This document shows, piece after piece, positions 44,299-54,207 of a DNA stretch of 64,000 bases. The notes under the pieces were generated by a model. That model ran no database searches, was not told the DNA's origin, and was given only the letters and a program-made list of their open reading frames with translations. How positions within the stretch are numbered: the stretch's first letter is position 1; every line of letters begins with the position of its first letter. The DNA comes from Devosia subaequoris (lineage in GTDB: Bacteria > Pseudomonadota > Alphaproteobacteria > Rhizobiales > Devosiaceae), in contig NZ_JACIEW010000007.1 in the NCBI RefSeq assembly GCF_014197055.1, positions 1-64,000 of the forward strand. Reading direction: 5' to 3'. The translations under genes were made by a program, and so were the position numbers.

Positions 44299-44565
44299 AT
44301 GACTTCGAACGTGCTCAATGAGCGCAGCGTGGTGCTGCGTCTCGAATTCTCCATCGCCGATGCTGTCCAGCAGCGCGGACTGGTCCCCGTCATCGGGGCA
44401 GCGATTCGCGCCCGGTTGGCCCAGCGTCCGACGCGCTATCCTCAGGTGCCCGGCCATCTGCGCGAAGATGTCGGCCTGCCGCCCGAGAATGAATATCGCA
44501 ACTTATATTCGGTCCCCGCCCAGCTCTGGCAATTCCACCCGCCGGATCAGGACATCCGAAGATGA
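44299..44565 (+). CDS. Small hypothetical protein
   Basis: An 88-residue basic protein starting MTSNVLNERSVVLRLEFSIA, Arg-rich in the middle and Pro-rich at the end. No domain recognised. Support: codon use like its neighbours, a plausible GGAACAGC before ATG, and a strong terminator-like hairpin 6 bp after the stop. It precedes hisS but the hairpin separates them. Confidence 0.55.
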   Translation: MTSNVLNERSVVLRLEFSIADAVQQRGLVPVIGAAIRARLAQRPTRYPQVPGHLREDVGLPPENEYRNLYSVPAQLWQFHPPDQDIRR

Positions 44566-44571
44566 GTGAAC

Positions 44572-44598
44572 GGCAGCCGGGGTTCGTCCCCGGCTGCC
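44572..44598 (+). terminator. Strong hairpin after the small hypothetical gene
   Basis: GGCAGCCGGGG, loop TTCGT, CCCCGGCTGCC: a perfect 11-bp GC-rich stem 6 bp past the stop at 44565. No clear T-run follows, so it is a terminator-like or mRNA-protecting structure; it lies 64 bp before hisS. Confidence 0.6.
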
Positions 44599-44662
44599 AT
44601 CCCGCCATTGTCTCACTGGCTTCGATCGTCTAAGCAAACGACCGACTTTCCAGGGCGAAGAA

Positions 44663-46081
44663 ATGACCGAAAAGACCAAGCTCATCACGCCCCGCCTGCC
44701 GCGCGGGTTCGAAGATCGCAGCCCAGGCGAAATCGCCGCTGTTGGCGCTATGATCGACAAGATCAAGGCCGTCTACGAGCGCTATGGCTTCGACCCCGTC
44801 GAAACCCCGCTTTTTGAGTACACCGAAACGCTCGGCAAGTTCCTGCCAGATACCGACCGGCCCAATGCCGGCGTCTTCTCTTTGCAGGACGATGACGAGC
44901 AGTGGATGAGCCTGCGCTACGACCTGACCGCGCCGCTCGCCCGCTACTTCGCCGAAAATTTCGAGACCCTGCCCAAGCCCTACCGCTCCTATCGGCAGGG
45001 CTATGTGTTCCGCAATGAAAAGCCCGGCCCCGGCCGCTTCCGCCAGTTCTTGCAGTTCGACGCCGACACCGTCGGCGCCCCCGGACCGGAAGCCGACGCC
45101 GAAATGTGCATGATGATGGCCGACGTCATGGACGCGCTGGGTCTGGCGGGCAAATACGTGGTTCGGGTGAACAACCGCAAGGTGCTCGATGGCGTTCTCG
45201 AAGCTGCTGGCGTTACATCAGAAGAGCAGAAACTCACCGTTCTCCGCGCCGTCGACAAGCTCGACAAGTTTGGCGCTGAAGGTGTGAAACTTCTGCTTGG
45301 CGCTGGCCGCAAGGATGAAAGCGGGGACTTCACCAAGGGCGCAGGCCTCTCTGACAGTCAGGCCGCTGTGGTGCTCGACTATGTTGGCGGCAAGCCGCCG
45401 GCCGACAATGAGGGCGTCGCTGAGCTCGCTGCGATGCAATCTCTGTTCGACGCCGCAGGCTATGGCCCCGACCGTATCAAGATCGACCCCTCCGTCGTCC
45501 GCGGCCTCGAATACTACACCGGCCCGGTCTTCGAGATCGAACTGACCTTCAAGGTGCAGAACGAAAAGGGCCAGGACGTGGTCTTTGGCTCCGTCGGCGG
45601 TGGTGGCCGCTATGATGGACTGGTTTCCCGCTTCCGCCGCGAGCCGGTGCCCGCCACCGGCTTTTCCATCGGCGTCTCGCGCCTCGCCAATGCCCTGAAA
45701 CTCACCGGCAATCTCGGCGCCACCGAACCGGCCGGTCCGGTCGTCGTCCTCGTCATGGACAAGGCCGAAACCGCCCGCTACCAGGCCATGGTGTCCGAGC
45801 TGCGTCAGGCCGGCATCCGCACCGAAATGTTCCTGGGGCAAACCAAGAATTTCGGCAAACAGGTCGCCTATGCCGACAAGCGCAATGCCCCTGCCGTCAT
45901 CATCGAAGGCAGCCAGGAGCGCGAGCAGGGCATCCTGCAGGTCAAGGATCTCATCGCTGGCAAGCAGGCCGCCCAGGCCATCACCGACAACGCCGAATGG
46001 AAGGCCGCCCGCCCCGGCCAGTTCGAAATCAAGCGCGAGGATCTGGTGTCGGCGGTCAAAAAATTGCTGAGCGAGCAATGA
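44663..46081 (+). CDS. hisS: Histidyl-tRNA synthetase, alphaproteobacterial type
   Basis: A 472-residue class II synthetase. Motif 2 reads [20 protein letters not shown], and the histidine-binding block is [16 protein letters not shown]. Motif 3 is in [15 protein letters not shown]. The C-terminal anticodon domain is present. The motif 2 form is the one that goes with tRNA-His lacking G-1, which is encoded nearby. Start ATG 44663 with AGGGCG upstream. Its stop overlaps the hisZ start as ATGA. Confidence 0.95.
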   Translation: MTEKTKLITPRLPRGFEDRSPGEIAAVGAMIDKIKAVYERYGFDPVETPLFEYTETLGKFLPDTDRPNAGVFSLQDDDEQWMSLRYDLTAPLARYFAENFETLPKPYRSYRQGYVFRNEKPGPGRFRQFLQFDADTVGAPGPEADAEMCMMMADVMDALGLAGKYVVRVNNRKVLDGVLEAAGVTSEEQKLTVLRAVDKLDKFGAEGVKLLLGAGRKDESGDFTKGAGLSDSQAAVVLDYVGGKPPADNEGVAELAAMQSLFDAAGYGPDRIKIDPSVVRGLEYYTGPVFEIELTFKVQNEKGQDVVFGSVGGGGRYDGLVSRFRREPVPATGFSIGVSRLANALKLTGNLGATEPAGPVVVLVMDKAETARYQAMVSELRQAGIRTEMFLGQTKNFGKQVAYADKRNAPAVIIEGSQEREQGILQVKDLIAGKQAAQAITDNAEWKAARPGQFEIKREDLVSAVKKLLSEQ

Positions 46082-47142
46082 CCAACGCCGCCTATCGCCG
46101 CAGCCAGCTCGAATCCCTTGTCGAAGCCCAGGGTGGTTGCCGTGCCACCCCGCCGCTGTTGCTCAGCGCCGATCCCTATTTCGATCTTGCCGGCGAGGAA
46201 TTCGGCCGCCGCCTTCTGCTCACCACTGACGTCACCGGCGCCGAATACTGCCTCCGCCCTGATTTCACTCTGCCTATCGTCGCCGACTACATCGCCGATG
46301 GGGCAGGGGAGCCAGCGGCGTTTTCCTATCTCGGTCCCATCTTTCGCCAGCGCGAAACCGGCCCCGCCGAATTCGATCAGGCTGGCATTGAGCTTTTGGC
46401 CCAGCCCGATGGCGATATCGCGCTCGATCAGGTGCTGACCTTCGCCCGTGCGGCGCTTTCGCTTTATGGCATCACCCCCAATGTGCGCCTGGGCGGCGTC
46501 GGGCTGTTCGAAGCCCTGCTTCAGCAGGCCGACATGCCAGAAGCCTGGCGTCCCCGCATTCGCCATCGCTTCGGCCACACCGAGGCCATGGATCGCCTGC
46601 TGTCCCGGCTCGAACAAGCGCCCGACCTGCCCCGCACCGAACAGCCCGGCCGCGACGAACTGATTGAGGATGTCACCGCCCGCATGGTCGCGGCGGGTCT
46701 CAGCCTTTCCGATGGCCGCTCGCCCGAAGAGGTTGCCGACCGCTATCTGGAACAGCAGGCCCTCGACGCAGCCCAAGTGCCGCGCTCCACGCTGAAATTG
46801 CTGCGCGACTTCCTCGCCATCAAGGGCGACGCCCTGTCGGCCCTGCGCCAGATCGAGGCGCTGGCCGAGAAACATCGCCTGTTCCTTGGGCCACCCATGA
46901 AGGCGATCCGGCGTCATCTCGACGGCCTGGGCGAAGCCCGCGTGACTTTCGATGCGAGCTTCTCGCCGCGCCTCGATTATTACACCGGCATCGTCTTTGA
47001 AATGCGCGGGCAGGGCGGCACTGTCCTGGTCTCGGGCGGCCAATATGATCGGCTCCTCGAACGCCTCGGCGCCACCGCCCCCATCGCTGCCTCCGGCTGC
47101 GCCCTCTGGGTCGATCGCATGGAAGCGGAGTGGCCGAAATGA
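46078..47142 (+). CDS. hisZ: ATP phosphoribosyltransferase regulatory subunit
   Basis: A 354-residue paralogue of the HisRS catalytic core that lacks aminoacylation function and activates the short HisG. Homology is seen in [37 protein letters not shown] and the HisRS-like [14 protein letters not shown]. The first codon overlaps the hisS stop (ATGA) and its own stop overlaps hisG (ATGA), so all three are translationally coupled. The start is ATG 46078; a longer frame from 45997 overlaps hisS in another frame and is not supported. Confidence 0.93.
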   Translation: MTNAAYRRSQLESLVEAQGGCRATPPLLLSADPYFDLAGEEFGRRLLLTTDVTGAEYCLRPDFTLPIVADYIADGAGEPAAFSYLGPIFRQRETGPAEFDQAGIELLAQPDGDIALDQVLTFARAALSLYGITPNVRLGGVGLFEALLQQADMPEAWRPRIRHRFGHTEAMDRLLSRLEQAPDLPRTEQPGRDELIEDVTARMVAAGLSLSDGRSPEEVADRYLEQQALDAAQVPRSTLKLLRDFLAIKGDALSALRQIEALAEKHRLFLGPPMKAIRRHLDGLGEARVTFDASFSPRLDYYTGIVFEMRGQGGTVLVSGGQYDRLLERLGATAPIAASGCALWVDRMEAEWPK

Positions 47143-47825
47143 CCATCACCCTCGCCGTGCCCTCAAAGGGGCGCCTTGAAGAACTCACCCGCGAATGGTT
47201 CGCCCGGCGTGGCCTCATCATCACCCGTCCCGGCGGCGCTCGCTCCTATCTCGGCGCCATCGAAGGCCTGCCCGAGGTCACGGTGCGCTTCTTTCCGGCC
47301 TCGGAAATCGCTCGCGAACTCATTCGCGGCAATATCGATCTCGGCGTCACCGGGCGTGACTTGATCCATGAGACCAGCGAGGCCGGCCCCGAAGCGGTAG
47401 ACTTCGCACGCGATCTCGAATTCGGCCGTGCCGATGTGGTCATTGCGGTGCCCGAAGCCTGGATCGACGTCACCCATATGCACGATCTGGCCGATGTCGC
47501 CTCCGATTTCCGCTCCCGCCACGGGCGCTGGCTGCGCATCGCCACCAAATACATCACCATCACCCGTCAGCATTTTGCCAAAGCCGGCATCGCCGAATAT
47601 CGCATTGTCGAAAGCCTCGGTGCCACCGAAGCCGCGCCCGCTTCGGGTGTCGCCGATATCGTGGTCGACATCACCTCGACCGGCTCGACCCTCGCCGCCA
47701 ATGGTCTGCGCGTGCTTGAAGACGGCGTGATGCTCAAGAGCGAGGCCAACCTTATTGTGTCGCGCACCGCCGAGTGGACCGAACAGCGCCGCGAAACCCT
47801 TAATACGCTGCTCGGAAAATTGTAG
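47139..47825 (+). CDS. hisG: ATP phosphoribosyltransferase, short form
   Basis: A 228-residue catalytic subunit for the first step of histidine synthesis (ATP + PRPP). It is the short HisG without the regulatory ACT-like domain, so it needs HisZ, encoded just upstream. Marks: TLAVPSKGRLEELT, GNIDLGVTGRDLI, and the PRPP loop VVDITSTGSTLAANGL. Start ATG 47139, overlapping the hisZ stop. The remaining his genes are not in the window. Confidence 0.95.
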   Translation: MTITLAVPSKGRLEELTREWFARRGLIITRPGGARSYLGAIEGLPEVTVRFFPASEIARELIRGNIDLGVTGRDLIHETSEAGPEAVDFARDLEFGRADVVIAVPEAWIDVTHMHDLADVASDFRSRHGRWLRIATKYITITRQHFAKAGIAEYRIVESLGATEAAPASGVADIVVDITSTGSTLAANGLRVLEDGVMLKSEANLIVSRTAEWTEQRRETLNTLLGKL

Positions 47826-47834
47826 GGCAGAGCG

Positions 47835-47993
47835 ATGGAACTGGCCTTTGTCATGCTCCTTGTGGTCTGCGGCGTCAGCCTGATCGCCTATGCCGGCCTG
47901 GCGCAACAGAAGCCGGCCCAAAACCCGGAAGCCGCGCAACCCTCCGATGCCACCGATGATGCGGACAGCGGCGGCATGGGAGACGGCGACTGA
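47835..47993 (+). CDS. Small membrane protein downstream of hisG (hypothetical)
   Basis: A 52-residue protein. Residues 2-22 are one hydrophobic helix (ELAFVMLLVVCGVSLIAYAG), followed by a Gln/Pro linker and a strongly acidic, Gly-rich tail ending GGMGDGD. It starts with ATG 9 bp after the hisG stop, behind AGGGCAGAG, so it is likely in the same transcript. No family recognised. The clean transmembrane plus tail design supports a real gene. Confidence 0.55.
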   Translation: MELAFVMLLVVCGVSLIAYAGLAQQKPAQNPEAAQPSDATDDADSGGMGDGD

Positions 47994-48057
47994 TGTGCCA
48001 TTGCCGCTGCAGCCCAAATCACGGCACAAGGTCTCAAGGGTCCTGCGGGGGCGCGCT

Positions 48058-49272
48058 GTGGGCGAAGCACTTGAACTAACCATTCTCATGCCCTGCCTCA
48101 ACGAGGCAGAAACGCTGGCGAGTTGTATAGAGAAGGCCAAGACCTATCTCGCCCGCTCCGGCGTCGCTGGCGAAGTGCTGGTCGCCGACAATGGCTCGAC
48201 TGACGGTTCCCAGGCCCTTGCCGAGGCCAGTGGCGCCCGTCTGGTTATTGCCGAGCAGCGTGGCTACGGTGCGGCCCTTGCCAGTGGCATAGCCGCGGCA
48301 CGTGGCAAATTCGTCATCATGGGCGATGCCGACGACAGCTACGACTTTGCCAATCTCGATGCCTTTATGAACGAACTGCGCCGTGGCGCCGATCTGGTCA
48401 TGGGCGACCGCTTTGCCGGCGGCATTGCCCCCGGCGCCATGCCCTGGCACCACCGCTATATTGGTAACCCTCTGCTCAGCTTTGTGGGGCGCCTGTTCTT
48501 CAAGACGCCGGTGCATGATTTCCATTGCGGCTTGCGCGGCTTTTCCCGCGCCGCCATTGCTGACCTCAATCTGCGTACCACAGGCATGGAATTCGCTTCG
48601 GAAATGGTGGTCAAGGCGACCCTGTCCCACCTGGATATCCGCGAAGTGCCAACGGTGCTCCGGCCCGATGGCCGCTCCCGCCAGCCCCATCTGCGCTCAT
48701 TCCGCGATGGTTGGCGGCATTTACGTTTCCTGCTGCTGTTTTCGCCGCGCTGGTTGTTTCTCTATCCCGGTCTGTTCCTTTTGACCGTCGGGCTGGTCTT
48801 CAGCTCAATGCTGGTCAGCGGTCCTGTCCGGATCGGTACGGTGACGCTGAGCGTGCACAGCCTGCTGGTGGCGTCGCTCTGCGTCATCATGGGCACTCAA
48901 TCGATCGCCTTCGCCATCATTGGCCGCCGCTTTGCCTCGCGCTACGGCTTCATTCCCCGCTCCGGCGTCTATGACCGCGTCCTTGAGAACCTGACCCTGG
49001 AGCGCTTGTTGCTGCTGGCAATCCTGCTGATGACCGCCGGGCTCGCGGCAATGGGCTGGGGAACCTGGGAATGGGCCAAACGCGATTTCGGGCCCTTGAC
49101 CTCCACCGCAACCCTGCGGGCCCTCATCCTGGCTATGACGGCCTTGGTCACCGGCTTCCAATTGATGATGAGCGCCTTCATGTCCTCCATGATCAACATT
49201 CCCATCTATGAGCGCCGCCTGGCCGATCAAGTCATTCCGGACGATCGGTTTCACCGCACCGACCCGGACTGA
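48058..49272 (+). CDS. Glycosyltransferase family 2, membrane-anchored (DPM1/GtrB-like)
   Basis: A 404-residue protein. The GT-A domain has TILMPCLNEAETLASCIEKA, VADNGSTDGSQALAE and the DxD-like GDADDSYDF, then HDFHCGLRGFSR. The C-terminal half has about four transmembrane helices. Such enzymes transfer a sugar to a polyprenyl phosphate. The start is uncertain: GTG 48058 (VGEALELTIL) begins just before the homology; GTG 47995 is an in-frame alternative. It is followed after 7 bp by the TSUP permease gene. Confidence 0.85.
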   Translation: MGEALELTILMPCLNEAETLASCIEKAKTYLARSGVAGEVLVADNGSTDGSQALAEASGARLVIAEQRGYGAALASGIAAARGKFVIMGDADDSYDFANLDAFMNELRRGADLVMGDRFAGGIAPGAMPWHHRYIGNPLLSFVGRLFFKTPVHDFHCGLRGFSRAAIADLNLRTTGMEFASEMVVKATLSHLDIREVPTVLRPDGRSRQPHLRSFRDGWRHLRFLLLFSPRWLFLYPGLFLLTVGLVFSSMLVSGPVRIGTVTLSVHSLLVASLCVIMGTQSIAFAIIGRRFASRYGFIPRSGVYDRVLENLTLERLLLLAILLMTAGLAAMGWGTWEWAKRDFGPLTSTATLRALILAMTALVTGFQLMMSAFMSSMINIPIYERRLADQVIPDDRFHRTDPD

Positions 49273-49279
49273 CACTTAG

Positions 49280-50029
49280 ATGCTTGATCCACTTATTCTT
49301 TTGGCCCTCTTGGGCGTCGGCCTGCTCGCCGGTTTCGTCGATGCCATTGCTGGCGGCGGCGGCATGCTGACCGTTCCCGCTCTGCTCTCCGCCGGCCTGC
49401 CGCCCGTTGCCGCGCTGGCGACCAACAAGATGCAATCGGTGGTCGGCACCGGCATGGCCGTCCTGACCTATTGGCGCCGGGGCTTTGTGCATCTACGCAA
49501 TCTCGTGCCGGCCATTGCCTTGACTTTTGCCGGCAGCTTTCTCGGCGCCCTCACGGTCACCCAGCTCGATACTGGCCTGCTCGACATCGCCGTGCCGGTG
49601 GCGTTGATCGCCATTGCCCTCTATTTCCTGTTCGCGCCCAAATTGTCCGATGCCGACAAGGCTGCACGACTACCTTTTGGACTTTTCGTTCCCATTCTGG
49701 GCTTCGCCATCGGTTTTTACGACGGCGTCTTCGGTCCCGGCACCGGGTCCTTTTTCACCATTGGTTTCGTGCTGCTGTTCGGCCTGGGTCTCACCCGGGC
49801 CACCGGTAATACCAAGGCACTGAACTTCACCTCGAATCTGGCCGCGCTGGCGATATTCATTCCGCAGGGCCATGTCGTCTGGCCGGTCGCCCTGGTCATG
49901 GCCCTCGGCCAGATCATTGGCGGCTATATCGGCGCCCGCACCGGCATTCGCTATGGCGCCAGGGTCATCAGGCCGCTGGTGGTGGTGGTGTCCATCGCCA
50001 TGGCCATCAAGCTCTTGTTCTTCCCCTAG
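49280..50029 (+). CDS. TSUP/TauE-SafE family permease
   Basis: A 249-residue membrane protein with about eight helices. Typical blocks are LLAGFVDAIAGGGGMLTVPA near the N-terminus, ATNKMQSVVGT, GFYDGVFGPGTGSFF in the second half and GNTKALNFTSNLAAL. Family members export sulfite, sulfonates or related anions; the substrate here is unknown. Its TAG stop directly abuts the stop of the convergent BrnA gene. Start ATG 49280. Confidence 0.9.
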   Translation: MLDPLILLALLGVGLLAGFVDAIAGGGGMLTVPALLSAGLPPVAALATNKMQSVVGTGMAVLTYWRRGFVHLRNLVPAIALTFAGSFLGALTVTQLDTGLLDIAVPVALIAIALYFLFAPKLSDADKAARLPFGLFVPILGFAIGFYDGVFGPGTGSFFTIGFVLLFGLGLTRATGNTKALNFTSNLAALAIFIPQGHVVWPVALVMALGQIIGGYIGARTGIRYGARVIRPLVVVVSIAMAIKLLFFP

Positions 50030-50263
50030 TCACGCTGGATCCAGCCCCGCGGCCGCGCGCAGGGCGGCGTTGATGCGCGCCTGCCAGCCCGGGCCATCAT
50101 CCTGAAAATGCGCAAGCACATCCCGGTCGAGCCGCAGCGACACCATCTCTTTGCCGGCCGGCGGGGTCACCGGCGCCTTTGGCATCGGCTCGTTCTTTTT
50201 CGTAGCCGCTTTGAAAGCGGCCTCCGCCTGTTCAAAGGCGTTGCCGCGTCGGGGAGAGCGCAT
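50030..50263 (-). CDS. BrnA-type antitoxin, orphan
   Basis: A 77-residue protein with a Lys/Pro-rich N-terminus and a C-terminal BrnA domain: EMVSLRLDRDVLAHFQDDGP, then WQARINAALRAAAGLDPA, a ribbon-helix-helix DNA-binding fold. BrnA normally pairs with the RNase toxin BrnT encoded just upstream. No BrnT frame is present here; the flanks are groEL and a TSUP permease. It may be a solitary regulator. Start ATG 50263 behind AAGAGGA. Confidence 0.8.
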   Translation of the reverse strand: MRSPRRGNAFEQAEAAFKAATKKNEPMPKAPVTPPAGKEMVSLRLDRDVLAHFQDDGPGWQARINAALRAAAGLDPA

Positions 50264-50308
50264 GATTGGTCCTCTTGAATTGGTGCGTGCATCCTACGCC
50301 ATGCCGAC

Positions 50309-50338
50309 AAAAAAGCCCCGGTGTTTCCACCGGGGCTT
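50309..50338 (-). terminator. Rho-independent terminator of the groESL operon
   Basis: On the minus strand AAGCCCCGGTG, loop GAAA, CACCGGGGCTT, then continuing T residues to TTTTTT: an 11-bp stem with a T-run, 58 bp after the groEL stop. It lies between groEL and the brnA-like gene, so brnA is transcribed separately. Confidence 0.85.
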
Positions 50339-50395
50339 CCACGAAGTTCGTGACTGGGAAGAGACGAACTTCGAAGCGTAGAGGAGTGGGCTGGA

Positions 50396-52039
<1,644 letters not shown>

Positions 52040-52099
52040 TTATGGCTCCTTGAGAATATCTGTTGAGTGGGAACGACAAAAAAGACGGGAGAAGCCGAA

Positions 52100-52390
52100 T
52101 TAGGCTTCGATCACGCCCATGATGTCGCTTTCCTTCATGATGATCAGGTCTTCGCCATTGAGCTTGACCTCGGTGCCGCTCCACTTGCCGAACAGCACAC
52201 GATCACCGGCCTTGACGTCGAGGGCGACAACCTTGCCGCTCTCGTCGCGGGCGCCGGGGCCCACGGATACGATCACGCCCTCAGAGGGCTTTTCCTTGGC
52301 GGTATCGGGAATGATGATCCCGCCTTTGGTCTTTTCTTCACTGTCGACGCGACGGACGACCACGCGGTCATGCAGGGGACGGAAGCCCAT
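52100..52390 (-). CDS. groES: 10 kDa co-chaperonin GroES
   Basis: A 96-residue lid protein. Marks: [20 protein letters not shown], the mobile loop [16 protein letters not shown], and [20 protein letters not shown]. First gene of the groESL operon, with a CIRCE repressor site 46 bp upstream. Confidence 0.98.
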   Translation of the reverse strand: MGFRPLHDRVVVRRVDSEEKTKGGIIIPDTAKEKPSEGVIVSVGPGARDESGKVVALDVKAGDRVLFGKWSGTEVKLNGEDLIIMKESDIMGVIEA

Positions 52391-52435
52391 GTTTTGTTCC
52401 TCTTGGCATCATTTCTGAATGCAATTTCGGACCTG

Positions 52436-52462
52436 TTAGCACTCGCTTTAGGTGAGTGCTAA
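52436..52462 (-). promoter_or_regulatory. CIRCE element (HrcA operator) of groESL
   Basis: TTAGCACTC, 9-bp spacer, GAGTGCTAA: an exact match to the CIRCE consensus. The symmetry extends to 12-bp arms (CTG before and CAG after). It lies just downstream of the probable -10 box, so bound HrcA would block transcription. Confidence 0.97.
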
Positions 52463-52474
52463 CAGGCTGTCGGG

Positions 52475-52504
52475 GATATAGGGATCGAGCCGGTCCAGAG
52501 TCAA
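52475..52504 (-). promoter_or_regulatory. Probable sigma-70 promoter of groESL
   Basis: On the minus strand TTGACT (52499-52504) and TATATC (52475-52480), 18 bp apart (17 bp if the -10 is read CTATAT). The start of transcription would fall at the edge of CIRCE. Confidence 0.6.
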
Positions 52505-52587
52505 GGCGAGTGAACCGAAGTTTTCACTCATGCGTTAGCAAGCCAGCACGACATATTCGAGACATCGTCCAGCACAAGGTGGTTCAT

Positions 52588-52947
52588 ATGGCCCAGACGA
52601 CCCAATCAACGCCCCAGATAGTTCCAGTCGAGGGAAGGGTGCACATTTCTTTCGACGATGCCGAGATCGCCAGCTCAACCAAGGCCCAGCGGCTGGAACG
52701 CAGCGGCATGGACTCGCAGATTTTCGTGCCGCTCGACGACGTCCATCCCGGCATCCTGGAGGCATCCGATACCAAGCGCACCGATGCCGGGCCCGGTGAG
52801 GCACACTTCTATACGATAAAGACATTGACCGCCAATGGCGCCGACGAGGCCTGGTACTATCCCTATGCCGAGGGTGATTACGCGCCGATCCGAGACATGC
52901 TGACATTCGGTGGCAACCGGATATCGGTCCGCGTCTCCCAGGTCTGA
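52588..52947 (+). CDS. DUF427 domain protein
   Basis: A 119-residue protein of the DUF427 family: VRVHISFDDAEIASSTKAQR-like opening (here GRVHISFDDAEIASSTKAQR), an aromatic/Pro block and AWYYPYAEGDYAPIRDML. The function of DUF427 is not established. Start ATG 52588 with AAGGTGG 5 bp before it; the longer frame from 52456 overlaps the groES CIRCE region. Divergent from groES. Confidence 0.82.
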   Translation: MAQTTQSTPQIVPVEGRVHISFDDAEIASSTKAQRLERSGMDSQIFVPLDDVHPGILEASDTKRTDAGPGEAHFYTIKTLTANGADEAWYYPYAEGDYAPIRDMLTFGGNRISVRVSQV

Positions 52948-53008
52948 GCCGCGCAAGGCCGCATATTCCCCCTTCCCCCCGATCCAAGTCTGGGCCATAA
53001 GCACAGTT

Positions 53009-53200
53009 ATGAGCGAACAATCCTCCTTGCAGATCAAGCTGCGCCGCACCGGCGGCGTTGGGGCTAATACCAATTGGCATTGGGAGGTCCAGGACGCGTC
53101 TGGCTCGGTCCTCAAGACCGGCAGTGCAGTCGGCCCTGAGCACAAGGCCTTTGCCACGGCCCGCATCGCCAAGGAAAAGCTGGAAGCTGCGGGCAAATAG
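53009..53200 (+). CDS. Small hypothetical protein
   Basis: A 63-residue basic protein starting MSEQSSLQIKLRRTGG and containing NWHWEVQDASGSVLKTGS, then a Lys/Ala-rich helix. Compact beta-beta-alpha composition; no named family. It lies between the DUF427 and DMT transporter genes on the same strand, 18 bp before the latter. The alternative upstream frame from 52910 is unlikely. Confidence 0.55.
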   Translation: MSEQSSLQIKLRRTGGVGANTNWHWEVQDASGSVLKTGSAVGPEHKAFATARIAKEKLEAAGK

Positions 53201-53218
53201 GCCCCGGACAGGACCGAA

Positions 53219-54187
53219 TTGACAGCGCCATCTGCCGAGCCTGCTGACGCGCCAGCCAAAGGCGATTTGGGTGGTCCGCTGCGCGGCATTGCGCTCAAGA
53301 TTGCGTCGGTCTGTTGCTTCGTGGTCATGGCGACCATGCTCAAGGCCACACTCACCATCCCTTCGGGTCAAATGGTGTTCTTCCGCTCCTTCTTCGCGCT
53401 CCTGCCTGTCTTGGGTTATCTGGCCTGGAAGGGCAATCTGACGCGCGCCTTTCAAACCAAAAGGCCGCTGGGGCACATCCTGCGTGGTCTGATCGGCGTG
53501 TCGTCCATGAGCCTGGGCTTTTTTGCGCTCACCCGCCTGCCGCTGCCAGAAGCAACGGCCATTGGCTACGCGGCCCCGCTGATCATCGTCATTCTCTCGG
53601 CGGTTTTGCTGCGCGAAAGCGTGCATGTCTTCCGCTGGACCACCGTCCTTGTGGGACTCGCTGGGGTGTTGGTCATTCTCTGGCCGCGCCTGACCGTATT
53701 CTCCGGCGAAACGCCGATGGGCGATGCTCAATCCATCGGCGCCATTGCCGCGCTCTGTGCCGCTGTCCTGTCTGCATTCGCCATGTTGCAGGTCCGCACC
53801 CTGGTGCAGACCGAGCGCACCGAAGCCATCGTCACCTATTTCTTTATCAGCGCCAGCACCATCAGCCTGTCCACTATCCCCCTGGGCTGGGTCTGGCCCA
53901 CGCCTGAACAGGCTGCATTGCTGGTTGGGGCAGGGTTCTTCGGCGGTATTGGCCAGCTTCTTCTGACTTCATGCTACCGCTATGCCGACATGTCCGTCAT
54001 TGCGCCTTTTGAATACGTCTCGCTGCTCCTGACCATCATCATCGGCTTCGTCATCTTCGCCGATGTGCCGACAGCAGCCATGCTGATCGGGGCCCTGATC
54101 ATTGTTGCGTCGGGCATTGCCGTCATCCTGCGAGAGCGCTACCTGGGCCTTGATCGCGCCAAGTCGCGCCAAGCCAACACGCCCTAA
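53219..54187 (+). CDS. DMT family (EamA) transporter
   Basis: A 322-residue membrane protein with ten helices in two EamA repeats. Marks: MVFFRSFFALLPVLGYLAWK, then LPEATAIGYAAPLIIVILS in the first repeat and YRYADMSVIAPFEYVSLLLT in the second. Probably an exporter of metabolites such as amino acids or nucleosides. The start is TTG 53219, with AGGA 6 bp before it; no closer ATG fits. Confidence 0.85.
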   Translation: MTAPSAEPADAPAKGDLGGPLRGIALKIASVCCFVVMATMLKATLTIPSGQMVFFRSFFALLPVLGYLAWKGNLTRAFQTKRPLGHILRGLIGVSSMSLGFFALTRLPLPEATAIGYAAPLIIVILSAVLLRESVHVFRWTTVLVGLAGVLVILWPRLTVFSGETPMGDAQSIGAIAALCAAVLSAFAMLQVRTLVQTERTEAIVTYFFISASTISLSTIPLGWVWPTPEQAALLVGAGFFGGIGQLLLTSCYRYADMSVIAPFEYVSLLLTIIIGFVIFADVPTAAMLIGALIIVASGIAVILRERYLGLDRAKSRQANTP

Positions 54188-54207
54188 GGCGCCTCGATAT
54201 CGTCGCG

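Noticed and set aside
43715-44299. Minus-strand frame of 194 codons covering the gap upstream of the response regulator
   Set aside because: Overlaps the response regulator in another frame and ends in low-complexity Gly/Arg sequence; no start signal.
52535-53731. Minus-strand frame of 398 codons over the DUF427, small and DMT transporter genes
   Set aside because: Runs antisense across three genes with recognisable proteins or good starts; His/Arg/Gln-rich composition.
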